From Cytobacillus stercorigallinarum (lineage in GTDB: Bacteria > Bacillota > Bacilli > Bacillales > Cytobacillaceae), in contig NZ_JACSQT010000002.1 in assembly GCF_014836495.1 (NCBI RefSeq), positions 186,001-250,000 on the forward strand: a DNA stretch of 64,000 bases, in the 5' to 3' direction. The notes beneath the pieces were generated by a model. It searched no databases, had not been told where the DNA came from, and was given only the letters and a program-made list of their open reading frames with translations. Position numbers and translations under genes: made by a program. Below are positions 60,862 through 64,000 of the stretch, piece after piece. How positions within the stretch are numbered: position 1 is the stretch's first letter; each line of letters opens with the position of its first letter.

Positions 60862-61848
60862 TTAAATAAACCCGCCCTTCTTCAACATCTTCCTCAGCTC
60901 CTCTTTATCCATTAACGATTGACCAGAATTATATTCTTCTAGATTAATCGGTTGATAATCTTTATAATAAGCCCTCAAACCATCGATATGAATAGAGGGT
61001 AGGATAACATAGTATTCATCATCATATGTGACGGTCATTGTACTTTCATAATCAGATAGTAAGAGTTCATGGATTTTTTCTCCTGGTCTAACTCCAAGGA
61101 TTTCTGTTCCGATATTCGTTTTTCCTGATGCTTCAATTAATAAGTCAGCGAGGTCAGTAATTTTGCATGCAGGCATTTTCATTACAAATGTTTCGCCACC
61201 AATACTTTCAAAGGTTGCTTTAAAAACCAATTTTATCGCTTCCTCTACTGTTAAGAAGAATCTTGTCATACGAGGGTCGGTAATGCCTACTTTACCTTTT
61301 TCTTGTATTTGTCTCTTAAACACATGGATGACACTTCCATTTGTACCGAGTACGTTTCCACCTCTTATACAAACAAACTTTGTTTCCGAGTTTAATGTAT
61401 TGGCATGGATAATCAATTTCTCCCCCATCGCCTTAGATAAACCGTAAAAGTTCGACGGATTAGAAGCTTTATCTGTGGATATATATACAACTCTTTCTAC
61501 TTTATTAATAACTGCTGCATCTATGACATTTTGCGTTCCAATCACATTTGATTTTAAAGCTTCAATCGGTTGGTCTTCACATACAGGAACATGCTTAAGT
61601 GCTGCAAGATGGAAAACATAATGTACGCCTTGTGTTGCTTCAATCATTGCTTCCTTTTCTTTTATATCTCCAATTAAAAAATGCAATGAAGGATGATGAT
61701 CGAATGCTTCCTTCATTGAAAATTGATTAGACTCATTTCTAGAAAGTATTCTTATCTCTTTCGGTTGATAGGATAGTAATTGCTCGACGAGTTCATAGCC
61801 CCAAGACCCTGTTCCGCCGGTTACTAAGATGATTTTATCTTTAAACAA
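60862..61848 (-). CDS. UDP-N-acetylglucosamine 4,6-dehydratase/5-epimerase (CapE/FnlA-like)
   Basis: This extended SDR of 328 residues opens with IILVTGGTGSWGYELVEQLL and contains YISTDKASNPSNFYGLSKAMGEKL near residues 120-143, with Tyr-x3-Lys. RPGEKIHELLLSDYE near residue 250 is a hallmark of CapD/FnlA-type enzymes. It removes water from UDP-GlcNAc and epimerises C5 to give a 4-keto-6-deoxy sugar. The start is TTG at 61848, with AGGGGGA about 9 nt upstream. It overlaps the 2-epimerase gene by 8 nt and precedes the reductase by 1 nt. Confidence 0.88.
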   Translation of the reverse strand: MFKDKIILVTGGTGSWGYELVEQLLSYQPKEIRILSRNESNQFSMKEAFDHHPSLHFLIGDIKEKEAMIEATQGVHYVFHLAALKHVPVCEDQPIEALKSNVIGTQNVIDAAVINKVERVVYISTDKASNPSNFYGLSKAMGEKLIIHANTLNSETKFVCIRGGNVLGTNGSVIHVFKRQIQEKGKVGITDPRMTRFFLTVEEAIKLVFKATFESIGGETFVMKMPACKITDLADLLIEASGKTNIGTEILGVRPGEKIHELLLSDYESTMTVTYDDEYYVILPSIHIDGLRAYYKDYQPINLEEYNSGQSLMDKEELRKMLKKGGFI

Positions 61849-62932
61849 CTGTCAGTCCCCCTAATAGTAGTTTGATTACTTTATCTGAAACATCATTTGC
61901 TTCGTAGCCTTCAGGCAATTTCCAGTTTGTTGGCTGACTCGTCATAATTTTTGCACAGGAAAGAATTCTTTCTGCATGTATACCAGAAATCATATTGCTT
62001 CCACAGGCTAATGTTTCAGGTCTTTCTGTTGTATGGCGGATCGTAACAGTTGGAATATAGAATAAACAGCATTCCTCTTGGACTGTTCCACTATCCGTTA
62101 ATACACAGAAAGCATTTTTCTCAAGTTGTACAAAATCAAAAAAACCAAATGGTTGATGGAATTCGACTAATGGATGTAGAACGAAATCGGTAAGGTGATC
62201 GATTTTGGATTTTGTGCGGGGATGAATACTGCAAATAACACGTTTATTAAAATGATCAGCTACTTGATTAACGCCATTTAATATCTCAAGCAGTCTTTCT
62301 TGATGGTCGACATTTTCAGCTCTATGTGCAGTAAGTAACAAATAATTTCCTTTTTGTAGTGATAGTGAGGGTAAAATATTACTTTTATTAATTTGTGCTG
62401 AATAGTGTTGGATGACTTCATTAATCGGATTGCCTGAAGTATAGATTCTTTGTGGGGCAACCCCTTCTCTTAATAAGTTTTCTTTACTTCCTGGTGTATA
62501 AGGTAGATTAATTGTTGAAATCGCATCAATTACACGGCGGTTTTTCTCTTCAGGCACTTCTAAATCATAGCAACGATTCCCCGCCTCCATATGGTATACT
62601 GGAATACCCATGCGCTCAGCTAGAATGGCACAGAGTCCACTATTAGTGTCTCCTAATACGAGGATTTTATCTGGTGCCTCATCTTGTAATATGCCTTCTA
62701 GTTCGCTATACATTTTTGCTAATTGTTTCCCAAGTGATTGTTGTTTTGTTGCTAATATATAATCAGGTTGTCTTAAGCCTAGTTCTTTAAAAAAGATATC
62801 GCTTAATTCATTTGTGAAATTTTGACCGGTGTGGACAATAAGATGTTCATCAATTAATTGATCGAGTTTTTTTATGATTAAACTTAAGCGAATAATTTCG
62901 GGCCTTGTCCCCAAAATTGTCATGATCTTCAT
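61841..62932 (-). CDS. UDP-N-acetylglucosamine 2-epimerase (WecB/CapG-like)
   Basis: This GT-B-fold epimerase of 363 residues opens with IMTILGTRPEIIRLSLI and has VLGDTNSGLCAILAERMGIPVYHMEAGNRCYD near residue 98, LLLTAHRAENVDH near 203 and LTDSGTVQEECCLF near 283. The motifs and the operon partners fit the WbvD/FnlC branch, which inverts C2 of a 6-deoxy-L-hexosamine. The ATG at 62932 follows GGGAG at 8 nt and is preferred over 63025. It is first in the three-gene operon. Confidence 0.88.
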   Translation of the reverse strand: MKIMTILGTRPEIIRLSLIIKKLDQLIDEHLIVHTGQNFTNELSDIFFKELGLRQPDYILATKQQSLGKQLAKMYSELEGILQDEAPDKILVLGDTNSGLCAILAERMGIPVYHMEAGNRCYDLEVPEEKNRRVIDAISTINLPYTPGSKENLLREGVAPQRIYTSGNPINEVIQHYSAQINKSNILPSLSLQKGNYLLLTAHRAENVDHQERLLEILNGVNQVADHFNKRVICSIHPRTKSKIDHLTDFVLHPLVEFHQPFGFFDFVQLEKNAFCVLTDSGTVQEECCLFYIPTVTIRHTTERPETLACGSNMISGIHAERILSCAKIMTSQPTNWKLPEGYEANDVSDKVIKLLLGGLTVV

Positions 62933-63092
62933 CCCTTCACTCCCTTTCCTTTCAATTACTAGACCATAGCACTTTTTTCTATCTAATATTAATTTATGCT
63001 TGTATCTCGACTTTGCTATAGGCAAGTCTTTGAAAGATAAAATTGAAACATATACCTAAAGAGCGCTTTTAAGGGACGAAGCCACTGGAAAT

Positions 63093-63136
63093 GAAAAAAA
63101 GCTATGATGAAATGGTATTTACCCTATCATCATAGC
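63093..63136 (-). terminator. Intrinsic terminator of the CXXC-20-CXXC gene
   Basis: A perfect 10-bp stem (GCTATGATGA, 63101-63110 with 63127-63136) is followed on the minus strand by a seven-U tract. Confidence 0.85.
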
Positions 63137-63165
63137 AAGCAAAATTATCGTTCTTAATTAGTTCA

Positions 63166-63462
63166 TTACATTACATCATTATTATTAATGAAACGGATAA
63201 AAAAAGGCATGAGAAGACAAATAATGATAAATACGAAGCCACTGGATAGATAGACAATGGTTTGCGAAGGGTTAAACAGATAAATAAAAGCGATAATAAA
63301 TGAGGAAACGAGCGGTAGAAAGCAAGTTACTTTTTTTGAAGCTACACTTTGATATTGATTTTCCCCGCAGTACATACACTTTAATGTTCTTCTCATAGTA
63401 AATAGCCTTTTAAATGTTTGCGTCCAACTCCACTTGTGATGACAATTTTGACAAATAGGCAT
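63166..63462 (-). CDS. CXXC-20-CXXC family membrane protein
   Basis: This 98-residue protein starts with MPICQNCHHKWSW and has Cys4, Cys7, Cys29 and Cys32, the paired CXXC motifs about 20 residues apart that define the TIGR04104 family. Two hydrophobic segments follow (about 45-65 and 68-88), so it is probably membrane-bound with a zinc-ribbon head in the cytosol. The family is common in Bacillus and of unknown function. It ends at the terminator at 63093. Confidence 0.75.
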   Translation of the reverse strand: MPICQNCHHKWSWTQTFKRLFTMRRTLKCMYCGENQYQSVASKKVTCFLPLVSSFIIAFIYLFNPSQTIVYLSSGFVFIIICLLMPFFIRFINNNDVM

Positions 63463-63482
63463 AACAAACCTCCATTATTCCT

Positions 63483-64000
63483 TTATCGCTTAAAACCAAA
63501 TTCACCCAAATAGTGGGCATATGTATGAAAATCTGATCCTCCAGTTTGCAGGATCTCATATTTTTTTGCCATTCTTTTGTATTTTTTCACATCCTTACTT
63601 GTATGCCTGCGATGCCAAACTTCGATACCATCGAGACCTAAATGCAGTAGCTCTAACACTAACTGATCATCTTTTATGAGGCGCGGATGAGCTAGCACAG
63701 CATGTCCACCCGCCTCATGAATCGTGGCAATCGCTTCTTCCACAGACATCGTATCGAGTGGAACATGTGTTGGCGTATCATCACCGATGTAGCGCCGAAA
63801 AGCATCATTCTTACACGATGCATAGCCCTTTTCGACTATAGCCATGGCAATATGGGGTCGACAAATAAGCTCTCCTGCCATTTGTTTCCTTATATCTTTC
63901 ATACTAATAGGCACTCCATAAAAGTTTAACAGTTTTAACATCTTGTTGGCACGATCTAACCGACTTTCATAAATAAATGCCAGTTTCTTTTTAAGACTAT
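63483..64000 (-). CDS. PHP-domain phosphoesterase (TrpH/YciV-like), 5' end missing
   Basis: The reading frame continues through the right edge. The first codons in the window encode SLKKKLAFIYESRLDRANKML, without an upstream start. The C-terminal PHP part has LICRPHIAMAIVEKGY, AGGHAVLAHP, DGIEVWHRRH and TGGSDFHTYAH, the metal-binding histidines and aspartate of the COG0613 family. These enzymes hydrolyse phosphate from nucleotides or the 5' ends of RNA. The N-terminal HxHxxxSDG motif lies outside the window. Confidence 0.85.
   Translation of the reverse strand, partial: SLKKKLAFIYESRLDRANKMLKLLNFYGVPISMKDIRKQMAGELICRPHIAMAIVEKGYASCKNDAFRRYIGDDTPTHVPLDTMSVEEAIATIHEAGGHAVLAHPRLIKDDQLVLELLHLGLDGIEVWHRRHTSKDVKKYKRMAKKYEILQTGGSDFHTYAHYLGEFGFKR

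Noticed and set aside
1-64000. CRISPR arrays, tRNA or rRNA genes, intact insertion sequences or prophage
   Set aside because: No regularly spaced repeats, no cloverleaf-like sequences with typical tRNA ends, and no transposase or integrase reading frames were found.

Overview
The window looks like chromosomal DNA from a low-GC, spore-forming member of the Bacillaceae. It is AT-rich, has strong GGAGG-type ribosome binding sites with frequent TTG/GTG starts, carries a proline T-box leader before proBA and two CcpA-type cre sites, and contains a spore-surface polysaccharide/coat region with sigma-K-like promoters. No rRNA, tRNA, CRISPR array or intact transposase was seen. The species cannot be named from the sequence alone.

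Layout. 0-11 kb holds ordinary genes: an ABC-F ATPase, an SDR, a secreted lipase, HelD, a metallo-beta-lactamase-fold hydrolase, a Nudix hydrolase and proBA with its T-box. 11.1-40.1 kb is a catabolic island of about 29 kb, almost all on the minus strand. It has two class III CoA-transferases, three acyl-CoA dehydrogenases, an enoyl-CoA hydratase, a PaaI-type thioesterase, two NDP-forming acyl-CoA synthetases, two TRAP transporters (a TAXI type with fused permease and a DctPQM type), a thiolase-fold protein paired with a DUF35 Zn-ribbon partner, a FabG-like reductase, a class I fumarase/tartrate-dehydratase pair, an MmgE/PrpD protein, a CitE/HpcH lyase, and a tartrate/D-malate dehydrogenase-like enzyme. 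IclR, LysR and GntR regulators sit inside it. 40.3-48.3 kb holds a FetAB-like ABC exporter, a large catalase and an L-serine dehydratase operon headed by a PAS-HTH regulator under a cre site, followed by a palindromic intergenic repeat element.

48.3-64 kb holds a deletion-scarred lipoteichoic-acid-synthase pseudogene, two Sm-like DUF2642-type small proteins, then glycosyltransferases, sugar-nucleotide enzymes and an exosporium-like protein. It ends with a three-gene operon for a UDP-N-acetyl-6-deoxy-L-hexosamine, a CXXC-20-CXXC protein and a truncated PHP phosphoesterase.

The most interesting content is the catabolic island. TRAP uptake, activation to CoA thioesters, dehydrogenation, hydration and C-C cleavage are all represented, so it probably encodes breakdown of one or more branched or dicarboxylic acids. 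The thiolase-like enzyme has lost both catalytic cysteines and is paired with DUF35, which fits a retro-aldolase better than a thiolase. Two almost identical 43-bp promoters, one before the FabG-like gene and one before iclR, suggest a shared regulon. No substrate is proven by the sequence.
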